Source of the DNA: an uncultured Rubrobacteraceae bacterium
GTDB lineage: Bacteria; Actinomycetota; Rubrobacteria; Rubrobacterales; Rubrobacteraceae
Assembly: GCA_902806095.1 (NCBI GenBank)
Contig: CADCVF010000030.1
Coordinates: 43,859-107,858 of the forward strand
Length of the DNA stretch: 64,000 nucleotides
Direction of reading: 5' to 3'
Position 1 is the first letter of the stretch. Each line of letters begins with the position of its first letter. The position numbers and the translations under genes were made by a program. This document shows, one piece after another, positions 24,711-35,120 of this stretch. The notes below the pieces were generated by a model, which ran no database searches, was not told the origin of the DNA, and worked only from the letters and a program-made list of their open reading frames with translations.

Positions 24711-25661
24711 CTACGGTGAACGGCTTAGAAGTTTCTTGTCGACGGAGGCTACCAGAGAATAGGTGGTGTCGACCATGTTGCCCACGTACAATCCGCCTGC
24801 CTGGGTGAGCAACTGGTATGCGTCCCAGCGATCGTAGCCGTGTTCCTGCTCCAGCCACAGAACTAGCTCAGTATTCGCGATGCGGGCTGCATCTTCCATG
24901 GGACGGGCGCTGCCGACCACCATGATGGCGTCGTCGGACTCGATGCGGGGCCACTCTATCGCTTTGTCCTTGATGAGGTCGAAGACCACGGTCGACTTGG
25001 AGGTGATCTCCAGCGCTACGCCGCATAGCTCGCCTTGACCCTGCCTAGCGTGGCAGTCACCGGTATAGACGAGAGCCCCCTCATTCCACACGGGCAGATA
25101 CACGGTGTTGCCTGGCTTCACGTCGGGCACGTCCATGTTGCCCCCGAAGGGTCCGGGGGCGAGGGCGGTTATGGCTTCCAGGTCTGGTGCCACGGCCAGG
25201 GTACCAAGGAATGGCTCCCAGGGCAGCTTCACGCCGAGTTCCTCGTTGGTCAGGTTGGTGCCGCCGTCCACGAGGTCCCAGATCCAGACCCTTTCGGGCA
25301 GCGGCTCCTGTAACGTGCGGGTGAAGTTCGTCGAGGTGAGACCACCGAAGTAGGGTATCAGGACGCTCACGGCGAAGTCTCGTGTGGGCTCGATGTTCTC
25401 GATGCGAACGGCGAGGGTGTCGCCCGGTTCGGCGCCCTCCACGTAGATAGGACCCGTTTGGGGATTGAGGAACTTGGCTGTGGCAAGGGCACGGCTAGGA
25501 AGATCTCCCTTCTTGGTTATCCTGCTCTCGAAGGCATCATCGGTATGTATGGTCACCCGGTCTCCTGGCTTCACCCTGGCTATGGGCTCCCGATACGGGT
25601 TGAAGACGTAGCTGTAGTCCTGGGGTACTACCTCCACCACGTGATCCTCGCTTATCTGCAT
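24711..25661 (-). CDS. Acetamidase/formamidase family protein
   Basis: A 316-residue hydrolase. The N-terminal NPYREPIARVKPGDRVTIHT and GPIYVEGAEPGDTLAVRI, and the central GPFGGNMDVPDV and GDCHARQGQGELCGVALE motifs, place it firmly in the acetamidase/formamidase family, which releases ammonia from short amides. ATG 25661 is preceded by GGAGG. It shares its strand with arginase-like and creatininase-like genes upstream, so a nitrogen-scavenging group is likely. Confidence 0.93.
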   Translation of the reverse strand: MQISEDHVVEVVPQDYSYVFNPYREPIARVKPGDRVTIHTDDAFESRITKKGDLPSRALATAKFLNPQTGPIYVEGAEPGDTLAVRIENIEPTRDFAVSVLIPYFGGLTSTNFTRTLQEPLPERVWIWDLVDGGTNLTNEELGVKLPWEPFLGTLAVAPDLEAITALAPGPFGGNMDVPDVKPGNTVYLPVWNEGALVYTGDCHARQGQGELCGVALEITSKSTVVFDLIKDKAIEWPRIESDDAIMVVGSARPMEDAARIANTELVLWLEQEHGYDRWDAYQLLTQAGGLYVGNMVDTTYSLVASVDKKLLSRSP

Positions 25662-25808
25662 TTGCGACCCTCCTCGTGTTGTTCGCCCCTAACGCTCTCC
25701 CTCGTGCTTCGCACTGGCGTGGGCTGGTTCGTAGTCAACGGCCCCGCCTCGCCGTAATTGCCGGTCAAAATGCACGTGCTTTCCCTTTCCTCTGCGGGTT
25801 GGGTTCGG

Positions 25809-26762
25809 TCACGGCACTGTAAGGGTCCCGTTACCGGAGGCGGACGAACCCGAAAGGACGGCGGCCAGCCCCTTCGCCAAGGCCCAGGTGGTGGAACCAT
25901 CCTCCTCCCCGTGGTCGGGGTTGAACTCCGTGACGGTCACCGCCGCCAGCTTCTCGCTACCGAGCACTTCTCCTAGCGCCCGCAGCGCAGCGTCGAACGG
26001 CAGCCCCTCGTTGCGCCCCGTGTTCTCCGAGAGCGGCAGGTCTGTGAAGTCCACGGTGTCCACGTCGAAGTGAACCAGCAGGCGGTCGCAGCGGGGCTCC
26101 ATCTCTGCCAGCGCGCGGGCAGCGGCGCCTTCCGGGTCGGCGGCGACCTCCCCGACGGGTATACCCCTCAACTTTCGGCGTTCGATCACTCTGCGCTCGT
26201 GTTCGGTCGCCTGCTCGGGGCCGTAGGAGAAGAGGAGAACATTCTCGTCTTGCAAGAGGGGGAAACGAGGACCCAGGCGGCTCAAGGGCTCAGCAGCGCC
26301 TTCCACGCCGAGCATGTGCGCCACGCCCATCCAGTCGAGCGCACCCTCGCCCACACTGGCGGGCACGTTGAGGTCTGGGTGGACGTCGTAGTAGATCAGG
26401 CCCAAGCGCTCGCCGGGGCTTCCGTCAGAGGATAGCAGGCCAGCGACCGTGCCCAGCTCGACGGTGCAGTCGCCCCCGACCACCAGCGGCAGGTGCCCGG
26501 CTTCGCGCGCCTCGCGCACTCGCTCGGCCGTCTCGCGGGCGACCTCCGCGACGGCGGATAGGTTCTGCGCGCGGCGATTCTCCCTGTCTGGCCTCCAGCG
26601 CCGCACTCTACCGCCGTTCCCGTGGTCGGCCACCTCTATACCCGAGCGGGAGAGCCGCCCGAGGAGATCGGCCTCCCTTAGGGCCATCGGTCCCTTCTCC
26701 TGGCCGGGGGCGAAAGCCCCCATGCTCGAGGGGACCCCGATCAGTCCAAGCGTCCTCGTCAC
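25809..26762 (-). CDS. Arginase/agmatinase family protein
   Basis: A 317-residue ureohydrolase-fold enzyme. Metal motifs are VVGGDCTVELG, YYDVHPDLN and VHFDVDTVDF. The first has Cys where classical arginases have the metal-binding His of GGDHS, and the second has Val for Ala. The GTG at 26762 was chosen over the longer frame because GGGAGG lies 4 bases before it. The substrate could be arginine, agmatine or another guanidine. The Cys substitution makes true arginase activity less certain. Confidence 0.88.
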   Translation of the reverse strand: MTRTLGLIGVPSSMGAFAPGQEKGPMALREADLLGRLSRSGIEVADHGNGGRVRRWRPDRENRRAQNLSAVAEVARETAERVREAREAGHLPLVVGGDCTVELGTVAGLLSSDGSPGERLGLIYYDVHPDLNVPASVGEGALDWMGVAHMLGVEGAAEPLSRLGPRFPLLQDENVLLFSYGPEQATEHERRVIERRKLRGIPVGEVAADPEGAAARALAEMEPRCDRLLVHFDVDTVDFTDLPLSENTGRNEGLPFDAALRALGEVLGSEKLAAVTVTEFNPDHGEEDGSTTWALAKGLAAVLSGSSASGNGTLTVP

Positions 26763-26934
26763 GTCACCTCCCGGTCGGATCCCACCCACCCGGTAGCCTC
26801 CCAGAACGACGGCTCCGGCGGATCCACGATAGACGGGTGGCGTCGGACACGCAAGACCTCCGATCCTATCCATTTTCGCAGCACCCGTACGCGGGATTCA
26901 TGTCCTGGTCTGCATGGCTTCACCTGCAAGTTCT

Positions 26935-27774
26935 CTAGCGATCGCTGCCACTCGTGGTTCGAGTCAAGAGCGCCTCCGCCCGCGCCTCCACCCGTTCGAC
27001 GATGGCCTCGAGCAGCGCCAGGCCGCGCTCGGTCGTCGCCGCCTCCGGATCGTTCGAGGCGTCCGTAACCGCGGGATCGACGCCTATATACTTGCTCTGG
27101 GTTTCCCTGCGTCTTCTCAGGTGCGCCTGCTCGTTCGCGTAATAGGGACGCAGCGAGTCGTCGGTCTCGAACGTCTTGTCGAGGGCCACCAGATCCTGGC
27201 GAATCGCCATAAGTAGAGACGTCTCGCCGCCGGCCGCATGCTCCATCGGGTAGTGCAGGTCGGGCACTACCTCCTGGTCGGTAAGCAAGAGCCAGCCCAT
27301 CGCCGGGTGTGCACGGCGAAACTCCTCCCCGGTAGCCCGGATGGCCGCGATGTTGTGCTCGATCGACCAGTGGCCGCTCAGGACGACGATCGCACGGAAC
27401 CCGCGACGGCGCATCGCCTCGTAGGCGTCGAGCAGCAGGTTGCGGAAGGTCTCCGGGCGTACCCAGAACATGTTGCCGGGCACGTGGTAGCGCTCCCCGC
27501 GCTCGATGCCGCCGGTCAGGTAGTCGCCCTCGGGAAGGTCCTCGCGCCAGTCGGTAGACCAGTAAATCGGCGGCACGACGAGCCCACCGGAGCGCTCTGC
27601 AGCCCGGACGCAGATCTCGTGCGCCTTGAGCGCATCTAGCCCGACGGCGGCGTGCTCGCCGTGCCACTCGAGCGTGCCGAGTGGCAGGTAGCACAGCGGC
27701 GCCTCGGCCATCGCGGCCGCGACCTCCCACGGGAACATCTCCTCGAACCGGACCTTTCGCTCCCTGCTATTCAC
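26935..27774 (-). CDS. Creatininase family amidohydrolase
   Basis: A 279-residue creatininase-fold enzyme. Visible motifs are PLGTLEWHGEHAAVGLDAL with the metal-binding Glu/His/Asp, VVLSGHWSIEHN in place of the usual NGHGGN, and HAAGGETSLLM. The family opens cyclic amides or related C-N bonds. The GTG start is preceded by GGAGGGAG. It heads the group that continues with the arginase-like and acetamidase genes. Confidence 0.88.
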   Translation of the reverse strand: MNSRERKVRFEEMFPWEVAAAMAEAPLCYLPLGTLEWHGEHAAVGLDALKAHEICVRAAERSGGLVVPPIYWSTDWREDLPEGDYLTGGIERGERYHVPGNMFWVRPETFRNLLLDAYEAMRRRGFRAIVVLSGHWSIEHNIAAIRATGEEFRRAHPAMGWLLLTDQEVVPDLHYPMEHAAGGETSLLMAIRQDLVALDKTFETDDSLRPYYANEQAHLRRRRETQSKYIGVDPAVTDASNDPEAATTERGLALLEAIVERVEARAEALLTRTTSGSDR

Positions 27775-27959
27775 ATCGACGCTCCCTCCTGCCGCTCTCG
27801 AAGCCTGTCCTCGGCGACATTAGACTAGCGCAAGGGAACACCCCCCTGGCAAGCGATAGGATCGAGATATCAGCCGCCACCCGAACCTACGCTCTACGCG
27901 ACGCTGCCTGGAGGAGGCCACCGGTGATACTCGATCCATCAGACAAAGTGCTATCAAGA

Positions 27960-27973
27960 TATATCGTGATATA
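27960..27973. promoter_or_regulatory. Operator TATATC-GT-GATATA, probable PadR site
   Basis: A perfect 6-bp inverted repeat with a 2-bp centre, 40 bp before the start of the small membrane-protein gene. It overlaps a -10-like TATACT (27970-27975). The second gene of the operon encodes a PadR repressor, which makes this the likely autoregulatory site. Confidence 0.6.
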
Positions 27974-28013
27974 CTGCTTAGCTAGAGTTGGCCGCCGGGA
28001 TGAAGGAGGCGAC

Positions 28014-28502
28014 ATGTACGGTCGGGGCATGATGGGCTACGCGGGTGGGAGGCGGGCTATGGTGCCTTACGGGAGGCCCTTTCCCCCAAGGTTTATGACG
28101 GGGTTGGTGATAGGAGGGTTGTTTCTGCTCTTCGTGGCCGGTCCCGGCTTCCATTTCCTCCCGCTTCTTTTCCTTGTCGGGGTAATTCCGTTGTTCCTGA
28201 TGCCGGCGTTTGTGGCCGTCTCGAGGAGCTTGACGGGGCTTGCTGAGGACCGTATGCGGGAGAGGTCTGGCAGGGTGACGGCACAGGAGAGCAAGGAGCG
28301 GGAGCTTTTGGAGGCGCTCGCGCGGCGAGGGGAACTATCGCCCGCGCTGGCGGCGCTAGAGACCTCGCTCACCGTCGCCGAGGCGGACCGGATGCTCTCC
28401 GATCTGGCCAATGACGGTCACGTGGAGGTAAGGGCGCACGAGGGAAGGTTGGGGTACGCGCTCTGGGAGCGTGACCGGCGCGAGTTGACGGATGAGGCTT
28501 AG
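28014..28502 (+). CDS. Small membrane protein with a C-terminal helical domain
   Basis: A 162-residue protein. A Gly/Met/Arg-rich N-terminus is followed by two close transmembrane helices (FMTGLVIGGLFLLFVAGPGF and LLFLVGVIPLFLMPAFVAVS). A cytoplasmic region then looks like a small winged helix (LLEALARRGELSPALAALE, EADRMLSDLANDGHVEVRA). ATG 28014 has a strong AAGGAGG. It is cotranscribed with the PadR gene 37 bp downstream and may be its regulated target. I do not recognise the family. Confidence 0.75.
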   Translation: MYGRGMMGYAGGRRAMVPYGRPFPPRFMTGLVIGGLFLLFVAGPGFHFLPLLFLVGVIPLFLMPAFVAVSRSLTGLAEDRMRERSGRVTAQESKERELLEALARRGELSPALAALETSLTVAEADRMLSDLANDGHVEVRAHEGRLGYALWERDRRELTDEA

Positions 28503-28539
28503 TGTTACGGGATAGCGTTTACCAGAGGAGGTCGAGAAC

Positions 28540-29100
28540 ATGTTCGGTCCAAAAGCGATGAGGGGGTTTTTCGGAGGTAAGCACGGGCCTGGGTTCGGCC
28601 ACGGTCCGCGGCGGGGGCGGATGTTCGAGAAGGGGGATCTGAAGTACGTGATCCTCGACCTGCTCAAAGACGAGCCTTCCCACGGCTACGAGGTCATACG
28701 AAAGCTGGAGGAGAGGTCCCGCGGGTTCTACTCCCCGAGTCCGGGCTCCGTCTACCCCACACTGCAACTGCTAGAGGACATGGGGTATGTGGGTGCCACC
28801 CAGCGGGACGGCAAGAAAGTCTACGCCATCACTGACGAAGGGCGTAAGTTCCTGGAAGAGAACCAGCGCTCCATCAAAGATATCTGGGGCAAGTTCGGGG
28901 GAGGCTGGGACCCCGAGGTCGCATCCGAGATCCATGAGATCAGGCACGACCTCATGGATCTGGGCAAGCTCTTCGGCCAGAAGATGCGCGAAGGAAAGGT
29001 AGACCGCGACAAGGTGGCCCGCATAAGGGGCATAATCTCGACCGCCGCAAGAGAGATAGAGGACATTCTACGAGAGCGGGACGAAGTGCAAAGAGGTTGA
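28540..29100 (+). CDS. PadR family transcriptional regulator
   Basis: A 186-residue repressor. After a Gly-rich leader, the winged helix runs KYVILDLLKDEPSHGYEVIR, SPGSVYPTLQLLEDMGYV, RDGKKVYAITDEGRKFL. A C-terminal helical region (about 100-186) makes the dimer. PadR proteins respond to small molecules and often control membrane proteins encoded beside them, as here. The stop codon lies inside a 27-bp palindrome that acts as a terminator. Confidence 0.93.
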   Translation: MFGPKAMRGFFGGKHGPGFGHGPRRGRMFEKGDLKYVILDLLKDEPSHGYEVIRKLEERSRGFYSPSPGSVYPTLQLLEDMGYVGATQRDGKKVYAITDEGRKFLEENQRSIKDIWGKFGGGWDPEVASEIHEIRHDLMDLGKLFGQKMREGKVDRDKVARIRGIISTAAREIEDILRERDEVQRG

Positions 29101-29112
29101 ACCTCTTTGCAC
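29086..29112. terminator. Terminator-like palindrome, 13-bp arms
   Basis: GTGCAAAGAGGTT and AACCTCTTTGCAC are exact complements around a single G. The left arm encodes the last residues of PadR and the stop codon falls at the centre. There is no T-tract. A TCAGC repeat element begins 2 bp further on. Confidence 0.75.
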
Positions 29113-29113
29113 T

Positions 29114-29322
29114 GCAGCACGCTCCGGCCTGCAGCCCCCGCTTGTCAGCATTTCAGCCAGTCAGCATGTCGGCTTTTCCCGCTCCGGCCTTGCCCACGCC
29201 GCGTACGAGGGATCGCTGCCTGAGGCTGTCGGGTTCTACGCTCTTGGGGGGCTAGGGGAGGAGTTGCTGAAGTGCTGAGAGCCGCCGACCGTAGGGAGGC
29301 GGCGTGCTGACTTGCTGACATG
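29114..29322. repeat. TCAGC hairpin-module repeat, inverted arms (copy 3)
   Basis: The left arm has a module at 29114-29149 (CAGCACGC ... GCTTGTCAGC), followed by TTCAGC and GTCAGC units every 8 bp. The right arm has the inverse module at 29274-29310 and then GCTGACTTGCTGACATGCTG. About 85 bp of unique sequence separates them. The element lies between padR and the pcaH/pcaG remnant. Confidence 0.82.
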
Positions 29323-29369
29323 CTGGTATCTTGAGAGGTGTAGAGAGGGGCGAGCAAAGGGGACGTTGC

Positions 29370-29702
29370 ATGGCGCAGCGGACGGGAGAAGAAGCCGCTG
29401 GGTACCGGCGCGAGGACGCCTCCCTTCCCTCTACCCTGATTATGTGGCGACGCGGCTCGGGGCGCCGAAGAAGCCGCTCATCATCCCCGCACATTATGGT
29501 CTCCGTCTTCGCCCGCGGTCTTCTAAAGCGCCTGGTGACCCGTATCTACTTCCCCGACAAGGAAGACGCCGTGGACCCCGTGCTCTCGTACGTCGAAGAC
29601 CAGGAGCTTCGGAGGACTCTTATCGCCTGTAACGAAGGAGGCGCTCTGCGTTTCGACATCCATTTGCAGGGTGATAAGCAGACCGCGTTCTTCGGGTTCT
29701 AG
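29370..29702 (+). pseudogene. pcaH'-'pcaG fusion remnant (protocatechuate 3,4-dioxygenase)
   Basis: From ATG 29370, behind AAAGGGG, the first codons read GYRREDASL. The neighbouring frame then gives LYPDYVATRLGAPKKPLIIP, matching the N-terminus of the dioxygenase beta subunit PcaH. At about 29486-29492 this meets HIMVSVFARGLLKRLVTRIY, continuing to RFDIHLQGDKQTAFFGF, which is the C-terminus of the alpha subunit PcaG. The middle of both genes, including all iron ligands of PcaH, is missing. A deletion thus fused the two ends, with one more shift near 29425. It sits directly before pcaB. Confidence 0.8.
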
Positions 29703-29704
29703 GG

Positions 29705-31057
29705 ATGGCCGGAGAGTTGTTCGGGCCGATCTTCGTACCTGACGAGTTCAGGGAGGCCGTCTCTGGAAGGGCCTGGCTTCGTGCCATGCTCGATGCCGAG
29801 GGTGCCCTTGCGATAGCGCAGGCGCGGGCTGGTCTGATCCCCCAACAGGCCGCAGAGATTATCGTCTCCTGCTGCGACAGGGACCGCTTCGATCCCGAGG
29901 AGATAGGACGCAAAGGACGCGCCAAGGGCAACCCAGTCCCGCCGCTCGTCCGGATTCTTACCCAGGCGGTCTCGAGGGTCTCCGAAGACGCGGCCGGTCA
30001 CGTCCATAATGGGGCCACGAGCCAGGACATCATGGACACGGCAGCGATGCTCGTCTCCCGCCACGCTCTTGGCCTGATCCTCACCGAAGTAGAAGGAATC
30101 TCGGCGGCCTGCGCCCGTCTCGCAGATACTCACAGAGACACCATGATGCCAGGCCGCACGTTGCTCCAGCAGGCGCTCCCGACGACCTTCGGCCTGAAAG
30201 CCGCGGGCTGGCTCGTCTCGATACTCGAAGCCAGGGACAGGATGTTCGCTGTGCGCGAATGGGGACTTGCCGTTCAGCTGGGTGGGGCGGCGGGGACGCT
30301 GGCCTCGCTCGGCCCGGCGGGCACGCGAGTGCTAAGCGAGTTCGCGCGGGAGCTTGACCTCGTGGAGCCCGTAGTTCCGTGGCACACGGACCGGGTCAGG
30401 ATCTCGGACATCGGGGGCGCCCTCTCGCTCGTCGCCGGTGTGCTTGGCAAGATCTCAAAGGACGTAATCCTGATGGCTCAGACGGAGGTCGGGGAGGTCG
30501 CCGAGCCCGCGGGAGAGGGACGGGGAGGCTCTTCGACGCTGCCCCACAAACGGAACCCCATCCTCTCCGTGACCGCTGCCGCGGGTGCCAGCCGGGTGTT
30601 GGACCTCGCGCATACACTGCAAGCGGCTATGGTTGGCGAGCACGAGCGGGCCGCCAGCGCCTGGCACTCCGAGTGGGAGGCCCTCTCGGATGCCCTCGCC
30701 CTCGCCGGCGGGGCCGCCACCGCGGTCAGGGAGGTGACCGAGGGAGTGGAAGTCTATCCGGAGAAGATGCTGGAGAACCTGAACGCCACCGGAGGACTGC
30801 TGCTCGCCGAGAACGTAACCACGGTCGCAGCGGAGCATCTCGGGCGTCTGGAGGCGCATGGCCTTGTCGAAGAAGCTTCCCATCGGGCCCTAGGAGGCGG
30901 AAAGCCTCTGCGCGATGAGCTGTTGTCCGACTCCAGACTCGGCGAGGTTCTCTCCGAGGAGGAGATAGATGCTGCGCTCGACCCTGCAGGCTACCTCGGG
31001 TCTGCGGGAGAGTTCGTGGACCGGGCTCTGCAACGCTATCGTGAGGAGGAGATCTAG
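29705..31057 (+). CDS. pcaB: 3-carboxy-cis,cis-muconate cycloisomerase
   Basis: A 450-residue member of the fumarase/aspartase superfamily. The signature loop GGSSTLPHKRNPILS is present at about residue 278, as are HVHNGATSQDIMDTA and GRTLLQQALPTTFGLK. It converts 3-carboxymuconate to 4-carboxymuconolactone in the protocatechuate branch of the 3-oxoadipate pathway. It begins 2 bp after the dioxygenase remnant and overlaps pcaD by one base, showing a single operon. Confidence 0.94.
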   Translation: MAGELFGPIFVPDEFREAVSGRAWLRAMLDAEGALAIAQARAGLIPQQAAEIIVSCCDRDRFDPEEIGRKGRAKGNPVPPLVRILTQAVSRVSEDAAGHVHNGATSQDIMDTAAMLVSRHALGLILTEVEGISAACARLADTHRDTMMPGRTLLQQALPTTFGLKAAGWLVSILEARDRMFAVREWGLAVQLGGAAGTLASLGPAGTRVLSEFARELDLVEPVVPWHTDRVRISDIGGALSLVAGVLGKISKDVILMAQTEVGEVAEPAGEGRGGSSTLPHKRNPILSVTAAAGASRVLDLAHTLQAAMVGEHERAASAWHSEWEALSDALALAGGAATAVREVTEGVEVYPEKMLENLNATGGLLLAENVTTVAAEHLGRLEAHGLVEEASHRALGGGKPLRDELLSDSRLGEVLSEEEIDAALDPAGYLGSAGEFVDRALQRYREEEI

Positions 31058-31841
31058 TGACCCAGCAAGCCGTAGTGGAACTGAACCACGTCCTCGAAGG
31101 ACCGGAGGATGCGCCGGTCCTCGTCCTGTCGAACTCTCTGGGCAGCACGCTCGGGATGTGGGACGACCAGGCGCCTGTTCTCCGCGAACGTTTCCGGCTC
31201 TTACGCTACGATCAACGCGGGCATGGGGATTCGCCTGTTCCGTCCGGTCCATACAAGATAGAAGACCTGGGGCGAGACGCACTGACGCTGCTTGACCGGT
31301 TGGAGATCGAAAACGCTTCATTCTGTGGCCTCTCTATCGGCGGGCTCGTCGGCATGTGGCTGGCGAGCGAAGCTCCTGGGCGTGTCGAGCGCCTGGTGCT
31401 GTGCTGCACAGCAGCCAGATTCGACCCAGAGATGTACGACGCCCGCGCCAGCAAGGTCAGGGCCGAGGGTGTCGGCTCTATTGCCGACGTGGTGCTCGAG
31501 CGCTGGTTCACGCCCCAGTTCCGCGCCGCCCGTCCAGAGACCGTAGAGTCGGCAGGGAGCATGTTGCTTGGCACGCCGGTGGAGGGGTACGCGGGTTGTT
31601 GCGAGGCTCTCAGGGACGCCGACATGCGGAGTAGGCTCCGGGAGATCCGGGCTCCCACGCTCGTGATCGCGGGCGCTGAAGACCCTGCGGCCACCGTGGA
31701 TCAGGCAGAGGAGATCCGCGACTCGATCCCGGAGGCGCGCCTGGTCGTGATCGAAGCTGCGCACCTGGCGAACATCGAGCAGCCCGAAGCCATGACGCTG
31801 GAGATCCTGGAACATCTGGAGCCGGTCGAGGGGGACGGAAG

Positions 31842-31845
<4 letters not shown>
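31057..31845 (+). CDS. pcaD: 3-oxoadipate enol-lactonase
   Basis: A 262-residue alpha/beta hydrolase. The nucleophile elbow is CGLSIGGLVG, the acid is in GAEDPAATVD, and the histidine is in EAAHLANIEQPE. SNSLGSTLGMWDDQ and YDQRGHGDSP are characteristic of PcaD. It hydrolyses 3-oxoadipate enol-lactone. It starts with GTG at 31057 and its end overlaps the pcaC start (GATGA). In some actinobacteria it is fused to pcaC. Here the two are separate. Confidence 0.93.
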
Positions 31846-33424
<1,579 letters not shown>

Positions 33425-33432
33425 TAGGCGGC

Positions 33433-34290
33433 GTGTCGAGAGGGATGATCAGCGGCAAGACAGGGTTGCTGGCCCTGATCGGGCACCCCGTCGGCCACAG
33501 CCTGAGTCCGGCGATGCACAACGCGGCCTTCGTCGCTGACGGCCTCGACTTCGTCTACGTCTGTCTGGATGTGGATGCCAAGGATCTGCCGGCGGCGGTG
33601 AGGGGCGCAGAGGCGCTAAAGCTCCGGGGCTTCAACGTTACGATGCCGCACAAGCGGGCGATGATCCCACTCGTGGATGAGCTGGACGAGAGCGCCCGCA
33701 TCTCCGGCGCCGTCAACACCGTGGTGATCGGGGACTCCGGATTGCGCGGTTTCAACACGGACGGAGGCGGGATGGTGGTGGCCTGCCTGGAGGCAGGCAT
33801 ACAACTCGCAGGCAAGAGCATCCTGCTCCTCGGCGCCGGGGGTACCGCCGCTGCCATCGCGGTCGCATTCGGCGACGCAGGGGTCGGCGAGCTTCACATC
33901 GCCAACCGGAACGTCGAACGCGCCGCACACCTCAGGGATAAGCTGCACGGCACGGGCACAAAAAGGCTCGCGATTCATCACTTCGACACAATAGAGGATA
34001 CGGTCCCCGACGCGGAGATCGTCATCAACACCACCCCCCTAGGGATGAAGGAGGAGGACCCCGTCGCAGTACCATCCAGTTACGTGCAGAAAGGCAGAAC
34101 GTTTTGCGATGCGGTCTACCGTCCAGGGACACAGACACCCCTCGTCCGACTGGCCCGCGAGCGGGGCGTCCCCGTCGTCGCCGGCGACAGGATGTTGCTC
34201 TACCAGGGCGTCCTGGCACAGAAACTCTGGACTGGCCGCGAGCCGAACGTGAAGGCCATGGACCGCGCCATCACCCGAACCAAAACCTGA
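33433..34290 (+). CDS. aroE: Shikimate/quinate dehydrogenase
   Basis: An AroE-family enzyme of about 285 residues. The substrate domain shows GHPVGHSLSPAMHNAAF and GFNVTMPHKRAMIPLVDEL with the catalytic Lys. The NADP domain shows LLLGAGGTAAAIA, then ANRNVERA and NTTPLGM. The start is GTG 33433 or ATG 33445. Neither has a well-placed ribosome site. Directly after pobA, 8 bp away, it may serve hydroaromatic (quinate/shikimate) degradation into protocatechuate instead of biosynthesis. That role is inference. Confidence 0.9.
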   Translation: MSRGMISGKTGLLALIGHPVGHSLSPAMHNAAFVADGLDFVYVCLDVDAKDLPAAVRGAEALKLRGFNVTMPHKRAMIPLVDELDESARISGAVNTVVIGDSGLRGFNTDGGGMVVACLEAGIQLAGKSILLLGAGGTAAAIAVAFGDAGVGELHIANRNVERAAHLRDKLHGTGTKRLAIHHFDTIEDTVPDAEIVINTTPLGMKEEDPVAVPSSYVQKGRTFCDAVYRPGTQTPLVRLARERGVPVVAGDRMLLYQGVLAQKLWTGREPNVKAMDRAITRTKT

Positions 34291-34301
34291 ATTGCTGAAG
34301 T

Positions 34302-34337
34302 GCTGACAAGCGACAGCCGCAGGCTGGAGCGTGCTGA
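34302..34337. repeat. TCAGC hairpin module (copy 4, inverse orientation)
   Basis: A single module, GCTGACAAGC-stem-GCGTGCTGA, with a CAGCC/GGCTG stem. It is flanked by GCTGAAGT on the left and AATGCT on the right. It lies between the convergent aroE and NicO genes, where no other terminator is visible. Confidence 0.75.
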
Positions 34338-34346
34338 AATGCTCCT

Positions 34347-35105
34347 TCAAAACGGATAGACGACTACCCCCAGAGCACCAAGCGCATACCACGCTCCGAA
34401 AGCCATGCTAAGGACGCCGAGCACGGGGGCGACGCGTTCGAAATTGCGCGCTATCGGACCGCCGGCTATGACGAGGCCGAAGGCGGTAGAGAGGAGCGCC
34501 ATCGAGACGGCGGTGCCGGCGGCGAAGAGTAGCAGCGCCCCGGTCGCCTGAGCCTTCTCCGAGATGGTCGAGAGCAGCAGCAGTGTGAGCCCACCAGAAC
34601 CGCCGATGCCGTGCACCAGCCCGACGCCGTAAGATGACAGCGGAGTGCGCCGTGGGACGCGGTGGGCGTGCCCGTGGGCCTCGTTCTGGACGTGGGAGTG
34701 GACGTGGCGGTGGGCTTCGCCGCTTTCGTGGGCGTGGACGTGGACGTGGTAGAGTCCGCGGCGCCACCGCACGAGAAGCCTCACTGCCAGCAGCACTATG
34801 ATGCACCCGATGGCGACCTCGGCGACCTTGCTTATGACCTCGGGCAGATACTGGTTCAGAAGAACGAGCGGCAGGCCGACGAGCACGAGCGTGGACCCGT
34901 GCCCCAGGCCCCAGAAAAAGCCCATCATGCCGGCCTTCCTTACCCGGTCTTGCTCTTTCTCGGAGGCGATGAGGGTCGTGACGGCGGCGAGGTGGTCGGG
35001 GTCGCTCGCGTGTCGCAGACCGAGCAGCAGGCTGACGAGCAGGATGACCCCGACACTGACCTGTCCGTGCAAGAATCCTTCGAGCCAGCCGTCTATCTTA
35101 CCCAC
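34347..35105 (-). CDS. NicO/NiCoT-like nickel-cobalt transporter
   Basis: A 252-residue membrane protein with six to seven helices. The family metal motif appears as RHASDPDHLAAV (about 31-42) in the first helix, with GHGSTLVLVG next. A histidine-rich loop (HVHVHAHESGEAHRHVHSHV) sits between helices and probably collects metal. Such proteins move Ni2+ or Co2+, in or out. It is the last gene of the strand that also carries Nudix, VWA and MoxR genes. GTG start, behind GGAGGAG. Confidence 0.85.
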   Translation of the reverse strand: MGKIDGWLEGFLHGQVSVGVILLVSLLLGLRHASDPDHLAAVTTLIASEKEQDRVRKAGMMGFFWGLGHGSTLVLVGLPLVLLNQYLPEVISKVAEVAIGCIIVLLAVRLLVRWRRGLYHVHVHAHESGEAHRHVHSHVQNEAHGHAHRVPRRTPLSSYGVGLVHGIGGSGGLTLLLLSTISEKAQATGALLLFAAGTAVSMALLSTAFGLVIAGGPIARNFERVAPVLGVLSMAFGAWYALGALGVVVYPF

Positions 35106-35120
35106 GCGCTCCTCCTCGCC

